A DNA stretch of 64,000 bases from Thermopolyspora flexuosa (GTDB lineage Bacteria; Actinomycetota; Actinomycetes; Streptosporangiales; Streptosporangiaceae), in contig NZ_VFPQ01000001.1 of assembly GCF_006716785.1 (NCBI RefSeq), positions 4,402,001 to 4,466,000 of the forward strand, read 5' to 3'. Positions 51,602 through 61,878 of the stretch are shown here, piece by piece. The position numbers and the translations under genes are program-made. The first letter of the stretch is position 1. Each line of letters starts with the position of its first letter. The notes under the pieces were generated by a model. That model did not search any database, had not been told where the DNA came from, and worked only from the letters and a program-made list of their open reading frames with translations.

Positions 51602-54600
51602 TCAGACTTCGTCGACGCTCATCGCACCTTCGTTGGGGCGGCGAGCCAGGTCGATACCGAGTTCCTCCGCGGCGCGGAACACGTCCTCGTCGCTGTCACG
51701 CATCTGGAGGGAGACGCCGTCGCTGGAGAGCACCTCGACGTTCAGGCACAGCGACTGCATCTCCTTCATCAGCACCTTGAAGGACTCGGGGATGCCCGGC
51801 TCGGGGATGTTCTCCCCCTTGACGAGCGCCTCGTAGACCTTCACCCGTCCCGGCACGTCGTCGGACTTGATGGTGAGCAGCTCCTGCAGGGCGTAGGCCG
51901 CGCCGTACGCCTCCAGGGCCCACACCTCCATCTCACCGAACCGCTGGCCGCCGAACTGCGCCTTACCGCCCAGCGGCTGCTGGGTGATCATGGAGTAGGG
52001 ACCGGTGGATCGTGCGTGGATCTTGTCGTCCACGAGGTGGAGCAGTTTGAGGATGTAGATGTAACCGACCGAGATCGGATCCTTGAACGGCTCGCCGGTG
52101 CGGCCGTCGTACAGCCGCGCCTTGCCGTTCACCCCGACCAGACGGCGGCCGTCCCGGTCCACCAGGGTGTTGCCGAGCAGGCCGGTGATCTCCTCCTCGT
52201 GGGCGCCGTCGAAGACCGGCGTGGCGACGTGGGTCCAGGGCTCGACCTGCTCGAACCCCTTGTCCTTGAGCCGCTGCGCCCAGTCCTCCTCGACGCCGGA
52301 GAGATCCCAGCCCTGCGCGGCGATCCACCCGAGGTGGGTCTCCAGGACCTGGCCGACGTTCATCCGGCCGGGGACGCCCAGCGGGTTGAGGATGATGTCC
52401 ACCGGGGTGCCGTCCTCCAGGAACGGCATGTCCTCCACCGGCAGGATCTTCGCGATGACGCCCTTGTTGCCGTGGCGGCCGGCGAGCTTGTCGCCCTCGG
52501 TGATCTTCCGCTTCTGCGCGACGTACACGCGCACCAGCTCGTTCACGCCGGGCGGGAGCTCGTCGCCCTCTTCCCGGGAGAACACGCGCACGCCGATGAC
52601 CTTCCCGGACTCGCCGTGCGGCACCTTCAGCGAGGTGTCGCGCACCTCGCGGGCCTTCTCACCGAAGATCGCCCGCAGCAGCCGCTCCTCCGGGGTCAGC
52701 TCGGTCTCACCCTTCGGGGTGACCTTGCCGACCAGGATGTCACCCGGCACCACCTCGGCGCCGATCCGGATGATGCCCCGCTCGTCGAGGTCGGCCAGGA
52801 CCTCCTCCGAGACGTTGGGGATGTCCCGGGTGATCTCCTCCGGGCCGAGCTTGGTGTCCCGGGCGTCCACCTCGTGCTCCTCGATGTGGATCGAGGAGAG
52901 CACGTCGTCCTGGACGAGCCGCTGCGACAGGATGATCGCGTCCTCGTAGTTGTGGCCCTCCCAGGGCATGAACGCCACCAGCAGGTTCTTGCCGAGCGCC
53001 ATCTCCCCGTTCTGGGTGCACGGGCCGTCGGCGATCACCTGCCCGGCCTCCACCCGGTCGCCCTCGTCGACGATCGGCTTCTGGTTGAAGCAGGTGCCCT
53101 GGTTCGACCGCTTGAACTTGGCGACCCGGTAGGTGATGCGGGTGCCGTCGTCGTTGGCGACGGTGATGTAGTCGGCCGAGACCTCCTCCACCACGCCGGG
53201 CTTCTCGGCGATGATCACGTCGCCGGCGTCGGTGGCGGCGCGGTACTCCATGCCGGTCCCGACCAGCGGGGCCTCGCTGCGCAGCAGCGGCACGGCCTGG
53301 CGCTGCATGTTCGCGCCCATCAGGGCCCGGTTGGCGTCGTCGTGCTCGAGGAAGGGGATCATGGCGGTCGCCACCGACACCATCTGCCGCGGCGACACGT
53401 CCATGTAGTCGACCTCGCTGGAGCGGACGTACTCGAACTCGCCGCCCTTCCGGCGCACCAGCACCCGGCCCTCGGCGAACGTGCCGTCCGGGTTGACCGG
53501 GGAGTTCGCCTGGGCGATGACGTACCGGTCCTCCTCGTCCGCGGTGAGGTAGTCGATCTGGTCGGTGACCCGGCCGTCGACGACCTTCCGGTACGGCGTC
53601 TCCACGAAGCCGAACGCGTTGACCCGCGCGTAGGAGGACAGCGAACCGATCAGGCCGATGTTCGGGCCTTCCGGGGTCTCGATCGGGCACATCCGTCCGT
53701 AGTGGGACGGGTGCACGTCACGGACCTCCATACCGGCCCGCTCCCGGGACAGACCACCCGGACCCAGCGCGGACAGCCGCCGCTTGTGGGTGAGGCCGGC
53801 CAGCGGGTTGGTCTGGTCCATGAACTGGGAGAGCTGCGAGGTGCCGAAGAACTCCTTGATCGACGCGACCACCGGCCGGATGTTGATCAGCGTCTGCGGC
53901 GTGATCGCCTCGACGTCCTGGGTGGTCATGCGCTCCCGGACCACCCGCTCCATCCGGGCCAGCCCCAGGCGGACCTGGTTCTGGATCAGCTCGCCCACCG
54001 TGCGCAGCCGCCGGTTGCCGAAGTGGTCGATGTCGTCCACCTCGACCGGGACCTCGCCGTTGACGCCGGGCATCGAGGTCTCACCCGCGTGCAACCGCAC
54101 CAGGTACTCGATGACCGCGACGATGTCCTCCTCGGTCAGCGTCCCCTGATTGATGTCAACATCCAGCCCAAGCTTCTTGTTGACCTTGTACCGCCCAACC
54201 TTGGCAAGGTCATACCGCTTGGGGTTGAAATACAGATTCTCCAGCAGAGCCTGCGCCGACTCCTTGGTCGGCGGCTCACCCGGACGCAGCTTGCGGTAAA
54301 TGTCCAGCAGCGCGTCCTCCTGGCCGGAGGTGTGATCCTTCTCCAGCGTCGCCCGCATCGTCTCATACCGGCCGAACCGCTCAAGAATCATGTCATTGGT
54401 CCAGCCCAGCGCCTTCAGCAGCACCGTCACCGGCTGCTTGCGCTTACGGTCGATGCGCACCCCGACGCTGTCCCGCTTGTCGATCTCGAACTCCAGCCAG
54501 GCCCCCCGCGACGGGATCACCCGGCAGTCGAACAGATCCTTGTCCGAGCCCTTGTCCACCGACCGGCCGAAATACACCCCCGGCGAGCGCACCAGCTGGG

Positions 54601-55078
54601 AGACCACGACCCGCTCGGTCCCGTTGATGATGAACGTCCCCTTCGGCGTCATGAGCGGGAAGTCACCCATGAACACCGTCTGGGACTTGATCTCACCGGT
54701 GGTGTTGTTGATGAACTCCGCCGTCACGAACATCGGGGCGGAGTAGGTCATGTCCTTGTCTTTGCACTCTTCGATCGAGTACTTGGGCGGCTCGAACCGG
54801 TGGTCCCGGAACGACAGCGACATCGTCCCCGAGAAGTCCTCGATCGGGCTGATCTCCTCGAAGATCTCCTCGAGGCCGGACTGGGTCGGAACGTCCTTGC
54901 GCCCGAGCTTCTGAGCCGCCTCGACCCGGGCCTTCCACCTTTCGTTGCCCAGCAGCCAGTCGAACGACTCGGTCTGCAGCGCAAGAAGGTCGGGAACTTC
55001 GAGCGGCTCCTGGATCCGCGCGAACGACACGCGGCGAGGGCCAGTGATCACGGCGGAGGCGTTGCGCGAGGCTGCCAA
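51602..55078 (-). CDS. rpoB: DNA-directed RNA polymerase subunit beta
   Basis: The product is 1158 aa. TTG 55078 was chosen because the conserved MAASRNAS N-terminus starts there and GGAAGGA lies 7 nt upstream. The rifampicin pocket (near residue 415-435) reads [28 protein letters not shown]; the E. coli D516, H526 and S531 equivalents are wild type, while the S522 equivalent is Ala. SYEDAI-like [13 protein letters not shown] and the RHGNKGV motif are present. Codons for about residues 220-315 (54140-54430) show 18 A/T-ending choices in some 90 codons, unlike the rest of the gene. The C-terminus is typical. Confidence 0.99.
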   Translation of the reverse strand: MAASRNASAVITGPRRVSFARIQEPLEVPDLLALQTESFDWLLGNERWKARVEAAQKLGRKDVPTQSGLEEIFEEISPIEDFSGTMSLSFRDHRFEPPKYSIEECKDKDMTYSAPMFVTAEFINNTTGEIKSQTVFMGDFPLMTPKGTFIINGTERVVVSQLVRSPGVYFGRSVDKGSDKDLFDCRVIPSRGAWLEFEIDKRDSVGVRIDRKRKQPVTVLLKALGWTNDMILERFGRYETMRATLEKDHTSGQEDALLDIYRKLRPGEPPTKESAQALLENLYFNPKRYDLAKVGRYKVNKKLGLDVDINQGTLTEEDIVAVIEYLVRLHAGETSMPGVNGEVPVEVDDIDHFGNRRLRTVGELIQNQVRLGLARMERVVRERMTTQDVEAITPQTLINIRPVVASIKEFFGTSQLSQFMDQTNPLAGLTHKRRLSALGPGGLSRERAGMEVRDVHPSHYGRMCPIETPEGPNIGLIGSLSSYARVNAFGFVETPYRKVVDGRVTDQIDYLTADEEDRYVIAQANSPVNPDGTFAEGRVLVRRKGGEFEYVRSSEVDYMDVSPRQMVSVATAMIPFLEHDDANRALMGANMQRQAVPLLRSEAPLVGTGMEYRAATDAGDVIIAEKPGVVEEVSADYITVANDDGTRITYRVAKFKRSNQGTCFNQKPIVDEGDRVEAGQVIADGPCTQNGEMALGKNLLVAFMPWEGHNYEDAIILSQRLVQDDVLSSIHIEEHEVDARDTKLGPEEITRDIPNVSEEVLADLDERGIIRIGAEVVPGDILVGKVTPKGETELTPEERLLRAIFGEKAREVRDTSLKVPHGESGKVIGVRVFSREEGDELPPGVNELVRVYVAQKRKITEGDKLAGRHGNKGVIAKILPVEDMPFLEDGTPVDIILNPLGVPGRMNVGQVLETHLGWIAAQGWDLSGVEEDWAQRLKDKGFEQVEPWTHVATPVFDGAHEEEITGLLGNTLVDRDGRRLVGVNGKARLYDGRTGEPFKDPISVGYIYILKLLHLVDDKIHARSTGPYSMITQQPLGGKAQFGGQRFGEMEVWALEAYGAAYALQELLTIKSDDVPGRVKVYEALVKGENIPEPGIPESFKVLMKEMQSLCLNVEVLSSDGVSLQMRDSDEDVFRAAEELGIDLARRPNEGAMSVDEV

Positions 55079-55183
55079 CAGATGTCCTTCCGAGGGCTCG
55101 CGGACTGACTACACGCACGCCAGACGACGCCTCACAACGGGTTACCGAGAGAAGCGGGTCGTCAAAGGGCAGCGCAAAGGGGC

Positions 55184-55212
55184 AGTGTAGCCGAACGGCA
55201 TACACCTGTCCA
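55184..55212 (-). promoter_or_regulatory. Promoter of rpoB-rpoC
   Basis: The -35 TGGACA (55207-55212), a 17-bp spacer and the -10 TACACT (55184-55189) give a start near 55177 and a leader of about 100 nt. The rest of 55079-55508 has no gene; an AT-rich patch at 55440-55495 with TATATC may hold another promoter. Confidence 0.75.
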
Positions 55213-55508
55213 CTCTGCTCTCGCTCTGCGCTCCACGTTGGTCGCAGCATCGCCCGTCAGCGGCGAAACGTCAAGCCCACGGGCCCACATTTCGCCCGGC
55301 CAGGGGCCGAGAACACCGGGTTTCCCGGCCTCGCGGCGCCGTACGGGGACACCGGTCCCAGACGATACCCGCCCGCGAGTACCGCTAACACCCGGCCCGG
55401 CCGGAGGGCGAACGCTTACCGCCTGCCGACGTGATCGCAGCCGCGATATACCCTGCCCGGACCCTCTCCAAACATTATCTTTACCAACAATTTGGTCGAG
55501 CCCTCTCA

Positions 55509-56411
55509 TCAGGTGCGGGCGGGCGGGTCACCCAGCAGGGTGGACAGCTCGTCCACCCGCCACGCACCGTCACCACCCTTGACCATGACGAACCGCACGC
55601 GCCCGAGGACGACCTCGCTTCTGCGGCTCTTCGCGCCGGGCGGGAGTTTACTAGTGGTGCGGTTGATAAGCATCAGCACCCGTACCCGTTCCGGGGTGGC
55701 CGACTCCACGGCGGCCCCGGTCACGTGCACCTGCTGCACGGCCTGCTCGCGTTTCGCCTCCGGGACCAGGGTCTCGGCGAGCCTCCGGTACCGGGCGGCG
55801 AGCCGCTCGGTGGCGTGGCCGGCGGCCCGGGCGAGGTCCTGCTCGACGCTCCGGTGATCGTAGGACAGCATCACGGCGGCGTACGAGCGCGCCTTGGCGA
55901 GCGCCTCCGCCGCGGCGGCCTCGGTCCGCCGCAGGTCGCGCAGCTCGAGGTAGCTCAGCGTCACCGCGACGGCGAGCCCGGCCGCGGCGATCGCCGGCAG
56001 GGCGACGAGCAGCGCACCGCCCCGGCCGCGCCGCGGGGCCGCCTCGTCGTCGCCGCGCCCGGGGTTGATCTCCAGGAGCTCCGCCGGTTCGGGCGCCGGG
56101 CCCGGCGGGCCGTCCGGGTACGGCACGGCCGCGTCGCCGGCCGCCCGGTCGCCGGGCAGGCCACCGGCACCGGCGTCGGCCGCCTCGTCGCCCGGGCCGG
56201 CCCACGGCCCCTGACGGGACGGCTGCGGCCCGGAGCCCCCGGGCCCGCGGGGAACCCACGCCCCCACCTGCGACGGCCGCTCGTCGGCCTGCTCGTCCGC
56301 GTACGGCGGTCGCCAGGGACGGCCGTGGCGCCCCCGCGCCGCGTCGCGGCGGCCCCACCGTCCGCCGGAGGCGTGCGGCCTGTCCGGTTCGCCTGGTCCG
56401 CGATGCTTCAC
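55509..56411 (-). CDS. Mce-associated-type membrane protein 2
   Basis: The product is 300 aa. The first 125 residues are a Pro/Gly/Arg/Asp-rich cytoplasmic region. One transmembrane helix (about 137-158) is followed by an extracellular alpha+beta domain of about 140 residues. Its motifs (RSYAAVMLSYDHRSVEQDL, then LINRTTSK and WRVDEL) are those of the Mce-associated (Mam) membrane proteins, which resemble NTF2-like folds. The GTG start overlaps the stop of the upstream paralogue by four bases. A mce transporter was not found in this window, so the partner is unknown. Confidence 0.78.
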   Translation of the reverse strand: MKHRGPGEPDRPHASGGRWGRRDAARGRHGRPWRPPYADEQADERPSQVGAWVPRGPGGSGPQPSRQGPWAGPGDEAADAGAGGLPGDRAAGDAAVPYPDGPPGPAPEPAELLEINPGRGDDEAAPRRGRGGALLVALPAIAAAGLAVAVTLSYLELRDLRRTEAAAAEALAKARSYAAVMLSYDHRSVEQDLARAAGHATERLAARYRRLAETLVPEAKREQAVQQVHVTGAAVESATPERVRVLMLINRTTSKLPPGAKSRRSEVVLGRVRFVMVKGGDGAWRVDELSTLLGDPPART

Positions 56412-56908
56412 CGGGTCTGCTCCGCCTTCGACACGAGCCAGGCGCCGCCCACCTTGCTCACCCGCATGGTCCACCGGTAGTAGCGTTCCTCGAACCTGGG
56501 TTTGGTGTCCTCGAACCGGTTCACCGCGTCCGCGACCACGAGCACCTCGGCGGTGTCGAGCTCGGCGTTCATGGACACGAGGCCGACCGCGCGGATCACC
56601 CCCGTCTGGACCACCTTGGCGGCGAGCGCCGCCCGCCGCATCTCGGGTGCGTGCCGTTCGTGGGTCTGCCGCGCCTCGCCCGTCGAGGTGGCGATGATGC
56701 GCCGGATGTCCTCGTCCACGGTCTTGTGGTTGAGCGAGAGCAGGCTGACCGCGTGCATCGCCGCCGCCCGCATCGCCGCCTCGCGCTCCTCCGCCGCGGT
56801 CCGCGCGGCGGCCAGGCCGATCCGGATCCAGACCAGCGCGGCCGCCAGGGCCACGACCAACCCGGCGAGCACGAGCGTGACGACGAGGCGTGGTGTGCTG
56901 CGCTCCAT
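56408..56908 (-). CDS. Mce-associated-type membrane protein 1
   Basis: The product is 166 aa. A single transmembrane helix (about residues 7-30) precedes an extracellular domain. This domain resembles that of the downstream gene: MHAVSLLSLNHKTVDEDIRRIIATSTGE aligns with the YAAVMLSYDHRSVEQDL block, and RWTMRVSKVGGAWLVSK ends it. The ATG has GGGAGG 5 nt upstream. The two genes form a translationally coupled pair between rplL and rpoB. The resemblance to Mce-associated proteins is by motif, not search. Confidence 0.78.
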   Translation of the reverse strand: MERSTPRLVVTLVLAGLVVALAAALVWIRIGLAAARTAAEEREAAMRAAAMHAVSLLSLNHKTVDEDIRRIIATSTGEARQTHERHAPEMRRAALAAKVVQTGVIRAVGLVSMNAELDTAEVLVVADAVNRFEDTKPRFEERYYRWTMRVSKVGGAWLVSKAEQTR

Positions 56909-57104
56909 CCGGCCTCCCGGTGAGGGTCGCCCGGATCATAACCCGGGCTGACATTCCCGTCCGGGTAGTCCGACGAGATGGGCATCGCCCGGGTTCGGCG
57001 CCGGCGCGGATCCACGTGGGGCACCGGCTCCGCGGGGCCGCCGGGCACGGCCGTACGGCCACGCCGTACCGGAGCCGCCGGGGCGCCGGAGTGCCGGGAA
57101 CGCG

Positions 57105-57138
57105 AAAAGGGCCGCCACCGGCACCAGGTGACAGCCCT
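57105..57138 (-). terminator. Terminator of rplJ-rplL
   Basis: AGGGC/GCCCT and CACC/GGTG form a two-part stem that is followed on the minus strand by TTTTC. It lies about 85 bp after the rplL stop. Confidence 0.6.
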
Positions 57139-57223
57139 CTTCGTATGTTCCTGCGTCCTTCGGCTTATCCGAAGGAGGTGTGCCGCGTGCCTCAGCGCGC
57201 GGGCACGAGACTGCGGCGAAACG

Positions 57224-57616
57224 TCACTTGATGGTGACGGTGGCGCCGGCGGCCTCCAGGGCGGCCTTGGCCTTCTCCGCGGTCTCCTTGTTGACCTTCT
57301 CGAGCAGCGGCTTGGGCGCGCCGTCGACGAGGTCCTTGGCCTCCTTGAGGCCGAGGCTGGTGAGGGCCCGGACCTCCTTGATGACCTGGATCTTCTTGTC
57401 GCCGGCGGCCTCGAGGATGACGTCGAACTCGTCCTTCTCCTCGGCCTCCTCGGCCGGGGCGGCACCGCCCGCGGCCGGGGCGGCGGCGACGACGGCGGCC
57501 GGGGCGGCGGCCTTGACGTCGAAGGTCTCCTCGAAGAGCTTCACGAACTCGGACAGCTCAAGGAGGGTCATCTCCTTGAAGGCGTCCAGCAGCTCCTCGT
57601 TGCTGAGCTTCGCCAT
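57224..57616 (-). CDS. rplL: 50S ribosomal protein L7/L12
   Basis: The product is 130 aa. The N-terminal dimerisation domain ([28 protein letters not shown]) is joined by an Ala-rich hinge to the C-terminal factor-binding domain ([46 protein letters not shown]). Multiple copies form the ribosomal stalk with L10. It is the distal gene of rplJL. Confidence 0.98.
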   Translation of the reverse strand: MAKLSNEELLDAFKEMTLLELSEFVKLFEETFDVKAAAPAAVVAAAPAAGGAAPAEEAEEKDEFDVILEAAGDKKIQVIKEVRALTSLGLKEAKDLVDGAPKPLLEKVNKETAEKAKAALEAAGATVTIK

Positions 57617-57727
57617 GGTGGTCGTTCCTCCCGTGTTTCGTACGTTCGTGCGGGACCGCGGTACGCGAGCTCCGCCAATCCCCTCGGCCGCCGGGGGTGC
57701 ACGCGCCCCGGCGGCCTGCTCGACGGC

Positions 57728-58252
57728 TTACTCGCCGGCTTCCTCGCGCTTGGCGCGCAGGGCCTCGGCGAGCCGGGCCATGTTGGTGGGCAGCGCGTTG
57801 AAGGTGGCGGCGGCCTGGGCCATCTTCGCCTTCATCGCGCCGGCCAGCTTCGCGAGCAGGACCTCGCGGGACTCCAGGTCGGCGAGCTTGGTGATCTCGG
57901 CCGGCGTCATCGGCTTGCCGTCGACGACACCGCCCTTGATGACCAGGAGGGGATTGGCCTTGGCGAAGTCGCGCAGACCCTTGGCGGCCTCGACCACGTC
58001 GCCCTTGACGAACGCGATCGCGGTCGGGCCCTTGAGCAGGTCGTCCAGACCGGCGACCCCGGCGTTCTTCGCCGCGATCTTGGCCAGCGTGTTCTTCGCC
58101 ACGGCGAACTTCGCGTGTCCACCGAGAGTGGAGCGCAGCTCCTGGAGCTGCGCCACGGTGAGACCGCGGTACTCGGTCAGGACGGCAGCGCTGGAGCTCG
58201 AGAAGTGGTCGGTGAGCTCGGCAACGACCGTCGCCTTGTCCGCCCTCGCCAT
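57728..58252 (-). CDS. rplJ: 50S ribosomal protein L10
   Basis: The product is 174 aa. [40 protein letters not shown] is the RNA-binding N-terminus; the C-terminal helix that carries L12 dimers follows. ATG 58252 has AAGGAGG close upstream. The leader of about 225 nt contains a terminator-like hairpin at 58300-58328, consistent with L10 feedback. Confidence 0.98.
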   Translation of the reverse strand: MARADKATVVAELTDHFSSSSAAVLTEYRGLTVAQLQELRSTLGGHAKFAVAKNTLAKIAAKNAGVAGLDDLLKGPTAIAFVKGDVVEAAKGLRDFAKANPLLVIKGGVVDGKPMTPAEITKLADLESREVLLAKLAGAMKAKMAQAAATFNALPTNMARLAEALRAKREEAGE

Positions 58253-58291
58253 GGGCCTCCTTCCTGATGTGCCGCCGGCGAAGGTCCCGGG

Positions 58292-58328
58292 AACGAACAA
58301 AACCCCGGGCGCAGGCGCTCCGGGGTTT
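58292..58328 (-). promoter_or_regulatory. Attenuator-like hairpin in the L10 leader
   Basis: AAACCCCGG / CCGGGGTTT forms a 9-bp stem with an 11-nt loop. It is followed by TGTTCGTTC on the minus strand, so it has the form of an intrinsic terminator inside the rplJ leader, some 50 nt before the start codon. Regulation by L10 or by attenuation is inferred. Confidence 0.55.
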
Positions 58329-58484
58329 CCCAAGCGGGGGTCGGCGCGGCACCTGTCCACGGGCCCGCCACGGATGACCCCAGCGAGAAACGTCCACCAC
58401 CTGCGCGGGTCGCCCAACACGTGGGACCTTCGGTCACCGGGCCACGAGCAGCCCGGCGACGACCAGCGGTCTTCGGCTCAGGAC

Positions 58485-58514
58485 AGCTTACGGCCTCCGC
58501 GCGCACACCGCCAA
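58485..58514 (-). promoter_or_regulatory. Promoter of rplJ-rplL
   Basis: The -35 TTGGCG (58509-58514), an 18-bp spacer and the -10 TAAGCT (58485-58490) give a start near 58478. It lies downstream of the rplA terminator, so rplJL is a separate transcript. The 58253-58702 interval holds no gene. Confidence 0.65.
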
Positions 58515-58628
58515 ATCCGACGGGCCCCGAGGTACGGCAATGCCACCCCGGCGTCACGGCACGCCCCGGTACGGCACGGCCGCCCGCGGCCCCTCATCCG
58601 GCGCGGCGACGGCCGGCCGTACGCCCGG

Positions 58629-58669
58629 AAAAGCCCGATGGGCCCCCGCCGTGGCGGCGAGGGCCCATC
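58629..58669 (-). terminator. Intrinsic terminator of rplK-rplA
   Basis: A 15-bp stem (GATGGGCCCTCGCCG with its complement, one G-T wobble) has a 3-nt loop and is followed by GGGCTTTTCC. It begins 34 bp past the rplA stop. It is one of the best terminators in the window. Confidence 0.85.
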
Positions 58670-58702
58670 CAGGTACGTCGATGGCGCGTGACGGGTACGC
58701 GA

Positions 58703-59422
58703 TCAGCTCGCGAGCTCCGCGGCGATGTCCCGCGTGATGTTGGGGTCGACCGGGATGCCCGGCCCCATCGTGGAGCTGAAGGTGACCTTCTTCAGGTAGC
58801 GGCCCTTGGCGGCGGACGGCTTGAGCCGCAGCACCTCGTCGAGCGCGGCGGCGTAGTTCTCCACGAGCGCGCGCTCGCTGAACGAGGTCTTGCCGATCAC
58901 CAGGTGGAGGTTCGCGTGCCGGTCGACGCGGAACTCGATCTTGCCGCCCTTGATCTCGGTCACGGCCTTGGCGACGTCCGGCGTCACCGTGCCGGTCTTC
59001 GGGTTCGGCATGAGACCACGCGGACCGAGCACCCGGCCCAGCCGGCCGACCTTGCCCATGAGCTCGGGGGTCGCCACCACGGCGTCGAACTCGTTGAGCC
59101 GGTTGCCCTTGGAGATCTCCTCGATTAGCTCGTCGGCGCCGACGATGTCGGCGCCCGCCGCGCGGGCCTCCTCGGCGCGCACACCGGTCGCGAAGACCAG
59201 GACCCGGGCGGTCTTACCGGTGCCGTGCGGGAGGCTGACGGTGCCGCGGACCATCTGGTCGGCCTTGCGGGGGTCGACGCCGAGCCGCAGCGCCACCTCC
59301 ACCGTCGCGTCGAACTTGGTGGGCGAGGTCTGCTTGACGAGGCGGGCCGCCTCGGCCGGGGTGTACAGCCGCGAACGGTCGACCAGCGCGGCCGCGTTGC
59401 GGTAACCCTTGCTGCGCTTCAT
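58703..59422 (-). CDS. rplA: 50S ribosomal protein L1
   Basis: The product is 239 aa with a two-domain RNA-binding fold. [34 protein letters not shown] and [15 protein letters not shown] are conserved. ATG 59422 begins the conserved MKRSKGYR. L1 forms the L1 stalk and, in many bacteria, represses the L11 operon by binding its mRNA leader. Confidence 0.98.
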   Translation of the reverse strand: MKRSKGYRNAAALVDRSRLYTPAEAARLVKQTSPTKFDATVEVALRLGVDPRKADQMVRGTVSLPHGTGKTARVLVFATGVRAEEARAAGADIVGADELIEEISKGNRLNEFDAVVATPELMGKVGRLGRVLGPRGLMPNPKTGTVTPDVAKAVTEIKGGKIEFRVDRHANLHLVIGKTSFSERALVENYAAALDEVLRLKPSAAKGRYLKKVTFSSTMGPGIPVDPNITRDIAAELAS

Positions 59423-59581
59423 CTGCTCACTCCTTACGAGTGAACCGTGGTATGGGCCGCGCCCGGCCCTCCCACGAGTTCTGCCGGGCCCGGACGCCTG
59501 CACGCTCCGCGGTCGCGGAGCCGTACGGCGCGGGCGATGGACATGCCGGCGTTACCGGCGGGACGGGAAAACGGTCGGTGA

Positions 59582-60013
59582 TCAGTCGACGATGGTGACA
59601 CCCATCGACCGCGCGGTGCCGGCGATGATCTTCTCCGCCGCCTCGAGATCGCGGGCGTTGAGGTCCTTCATCTTCATCTCGGCGATCTCGCGGAGCTGCG
59701 CCTTGGTGAGCTTGCCCACCTTGTCGCGGTGCGGCACCGCGGAGCCCTTCTGGATGCCCGCGGCCTTCTTGATCAGCTCGGGCGCCGGCGGCGTCTTGGT
59801 GACGAAGGTGAAGGTGCGGTCCTCGTAGATGGTGATCTCGACGGGGATGATGTTGCCCCGCTGGGACTCCGTCGCCGCGTTGTACTGCTTGACGAAGTCC
59901 ATGATGTTGACGCCGTGCGGACCGAGCGCGGTACCGACCGGCGGAGCGGGCGTGGCCTGGCCGGCAGGAAGCTGCACCTTGACCAGCGCGGCGATCTTCT
60001 TCTTCGGAGGCAT
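59582..60013 (-). CDS. rplK: 50S ribosomal protein L11
   Basis: The product is 143 aa. [34 protein letters not shown] carries the proline switch that thiopeptides and RelA signalling involve. The C-terminal rRNA-binding domain ends in [12 protein letters not shown]. It follows nusG after 388 bp that contain a hairpin and a possible promoter, and rplA follows after 159 bp. Confidence 0.98.
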   Translation of the reverse strand: MPPKKKIAALVKVQLPAGQATPAPPVGTALGPHGVNIMDFVKQYNAATESQRGNIIPVEITIYEDRTFTFVTKTPPAPELIKKAAGIQKGSAVPHRDKVGKLTKAQLREIAEMKMKDLNARDLEAAEKIIAGTARSMGVTIVD

Positions 60014-60337
60014 CTGCTCTTTCTCCGGGTCCTTCGTGAACGCCCCACGGATGTGGGGAGACGAGCTGGGCGTGACCAGCGCCGCATCCGGCGCCCCTCA
60101 CGGCGTGAGGATCGTGCCGGTACCGCCGATAGCGGCGTGCGCTACCGCGACTCCCACATGCGCTGGACCGCCCCAGTTTAGGCGACCGACAGGCTGCGCC
60201 CCCGCGCCTCGTGCGAAGACGGGGGATTCAACCGGAGGCCGGTGCTCGGCGCGACACCGACCGTCCGTCGGTGAGGTCCTCGCGCCCTGTCACCGCGAGC
60301 CCTGCGGCGAGCCCGCTTGGTCATCGCGAGCATCGGA

Positions 60338-60343
60338 ATCCTA
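60338..60343 (-). promoter_or_regulatory. Possible -10 box of rplK-rplA
   Basis: TAGGAT stands in the nusG-rplK gap, without a convincing -35. The leader would be about 320 nt and includes small hairpins such as CCCCAC/GTGGGG near 60050 and CCTCAC/GTGAGG near 60105. Another candidate -10, TAAACT, lies at about 60176-60181. No gene is present in 60014-60401. Confidence 0.3.
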
Positions 60344-60358
60344 CCAAGAACACGCCGA

Positions 60359-60380
60359 CCCCCGGCCGCCGTGCCGGGGG
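60359..60380 (-). terminator. Hairpin after nusG
   Basis: CCCCCGGC / GCCGGGGG forms an 8-bp stem with a 6-nt loop, 21 bp past the nusG stop. It may end the secE-nusG transcript. No T-run is present. Confidence 0.5.
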
Positions 60381-60401
60381 CCCGCGTCGGTCGGGCTCCG
60401 A

Positions 60402-61184
60402 TCAGAGCTTGGAGACCTGGTTGAACGACAGCTCGACCGGCGTCTCCCGGCCGAAGATCGACACCAGCACCTTGAGCTTCTGCTGCTCGGGGCTGATCTC
60501 GCTCACCGTGGCGGGCAGGGTGGCGAACGGGCCGTCCATGACGGTGACGGACTCGCCGATCTCGAACTCGACCGTGGCGGCCTGGGTCTTGGTCTTCGCC
60601 GCCTTGGTCTCCTCCTCCGGCTCGGGGGCGAGCAGCTTCGCCACCTCGTCGAGGGTGAGCGGGCTCGGCTTGTTCGACAGGCCCACGAAACCGGTCACGC
60701 CGGGCGTGTTGCGCACGACCGCCCACGACTCGTCGGTGAGCTCCATGCGCACGAGCACGTAGCCGGGGAGCACCCGCTCCTTGACCGGGGTCTTCTTGCC
60801 GCCCTTGAACTCGGCGACGGTGTGGGTCGGCACCTCAACCTGGAAGATGTAGTCCTCCATGTTGAGGGACTGGATGCGGCTCTCCAGGTTGGACTTCACC
60901 CGGTTCTCGTAACCGGCGTAGGAGTGGACGACGTACCACTCTCCCGGGAGGCCCTTGAGGGTCTCCTTGAACGCCTCCACCGGGTCCACCCCGGCCTCGT
61001 CGGGCACGACGTCACCGTCTTCGTCCACGGCGGCGCCCGCCTCGGACCCGACCTGCTGACCGGCCTCGGCCGTGGCGTCGGCGTCGGCCGAACCGGTGGC
61101 CGACTCGGCGGCCGCTACCGGCTCTTCCGGCTCGCGATCCCACTCTTCGCGGGACTCACCGGGCGACGGTGGGAACTCGGACAC
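60402..61184 (-). CDS. nusG: Transcription termination/antitermination factor NusG
   Basis: The product is 260 aa. The first 80 residues are an acidic, Ala/Glu-rich extension absent from E. coli NusG. The NGN domain (about 82-190) has [19 protein letters not shown] and the KOW domain (about 205-260) has [22 protein letters not shown]. NusG links RNA polymerase to Rho or to S10 on the ribosome. The start is GTG 61184, and secE lies 62 bp upstream. Confidence 0.98.
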   Translation of the reverse strand: MSEFPPSPGESREEWDREPEEPVAAAESATGSADADATAEAGQQVGSEAGAAVDEDGDVVPDEAGVDPVEAFKETLKGLPGEWYVVHSYAGYENRVKSNLESRIQSLNMEDYIFQVEVPTHTVAEFKGGKKTPVKERVLPGYVLVRMELTDESWAVVRNTPGVTGFVGLSNKPSPLTLDEVAKLLAPEPEEETKAAKTKTQAATVEFEIGESVTVMDGPFATLPATVSEISPEQQKLKVLVSIFGRETPVELSFNQVSKL

Positions 61185-61246
61185 GGTGACTTTCTCTCTA
61201 CTCGTCGTCGGACTGGGCGGGTTCGGCGGCGAGGTCCACCGGCCGC

Positions 61247-61495
61247 TCAGGAGCCGCCGAAGACCGCCACCACACCCTGGGTGAACAATGCATCGAAGCC
61301 GAACACGATCGCAACCATGATCAGCACGAAAATGAGGACCACGGTGGTGTAGGTGATGAGGTCCCGGCGGCTCGGCCAGACGACCTTCCGGAGCTCGGCG
61401 ACGACCTGACGGTAGAAGAGTGCCGGCGAGGTGCGCTTGGCCTTCTTCTTCTCGCTTGGCCTGTCCGCGGCCTCGCTGCGGGTGTCGATCGCCAC
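61247..61495 (-). CDS. secE: Preprotein translocase subunit SecE
   Basis: The product is 82 aa. A basic cytoplasmic region with [24 protein letters not shown] precedes one transmembrane helix (about 52-72). SecE clamps SecY. GTG 61495 was chosen because AGGTGAGG lies just upstream and the length fits; GTG 61504 is possible. Confidence 0.96.
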   Translation of the reverse strand: MAIDTRSEAADRPSEKKKAKRTSPALFYRQVVAELRKVVWPSRRDLITYTTVVLIFVLIMVAIVFGFDALFTQGVVAVFGGS

Positions 61496-61574
61496 AGTCC
61501 TCACCTGCTTCGTCGTGTCCGTCGCATCTTGCGGCGCGCCAACACGCCTAACCCGGTGCGCGGACCGCACTTCG

Positions 61575-61647
61575 CAGGGCACGAGGGACTCGAACCCCCA
61601 ACCGCCGGTTTTGGAGACCGGTGCGCTACCAATTGCGCCAGTGCCCT
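61575..61647 (-). tRNA. trnW: tRNA-Trp (CCA anticodon)
   Basis: The 73-nt gene folds as a standard cloverleaf: acceptor AGGGCAC/GTGCCCT, D arm GCGC/GCGC, anticodon stem CCGGT/ACCGG with loop CTCCAAA (anticodon CCA), and T arm with GGTTCGAGTCC. The discriminator is G and the 3' CCA is not encoded. It stands directly upstream of secE, the usual actinobacterial tRNA-Trp-secE-nusG order. Confidence 0.97.
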
Positions 61648-61878
61648 ATGTCGCGAACCACCATACCGCCTCGGCGGACCGCCTTGTCCCAGCGTTCGTG
61701 AGGACGCCGTGAGGGCGCGTTGCCCCGCGTTCGTGGCTCACTAGATCTGGAAGTGTACGTGCCAACGGCCGCTTCGTCGAACCGAATGACGTCCGCGCAC
61801 GTCAACGCTACCCCGCCACGGCGCGTACGTCGCGGATATCACAGCGAAACCTCGGCCGTGGTCTGGGACGATGGAGGC

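Noticed and set aside
53780-53850. A rifampicin-resistant second copy of rpoB as found in some Nonomuraea and Actinomadura
   Set aside because: The D516, H526 and S531 equivalents are wild type, and the gene lies in the normal rpoB-rpoC position.
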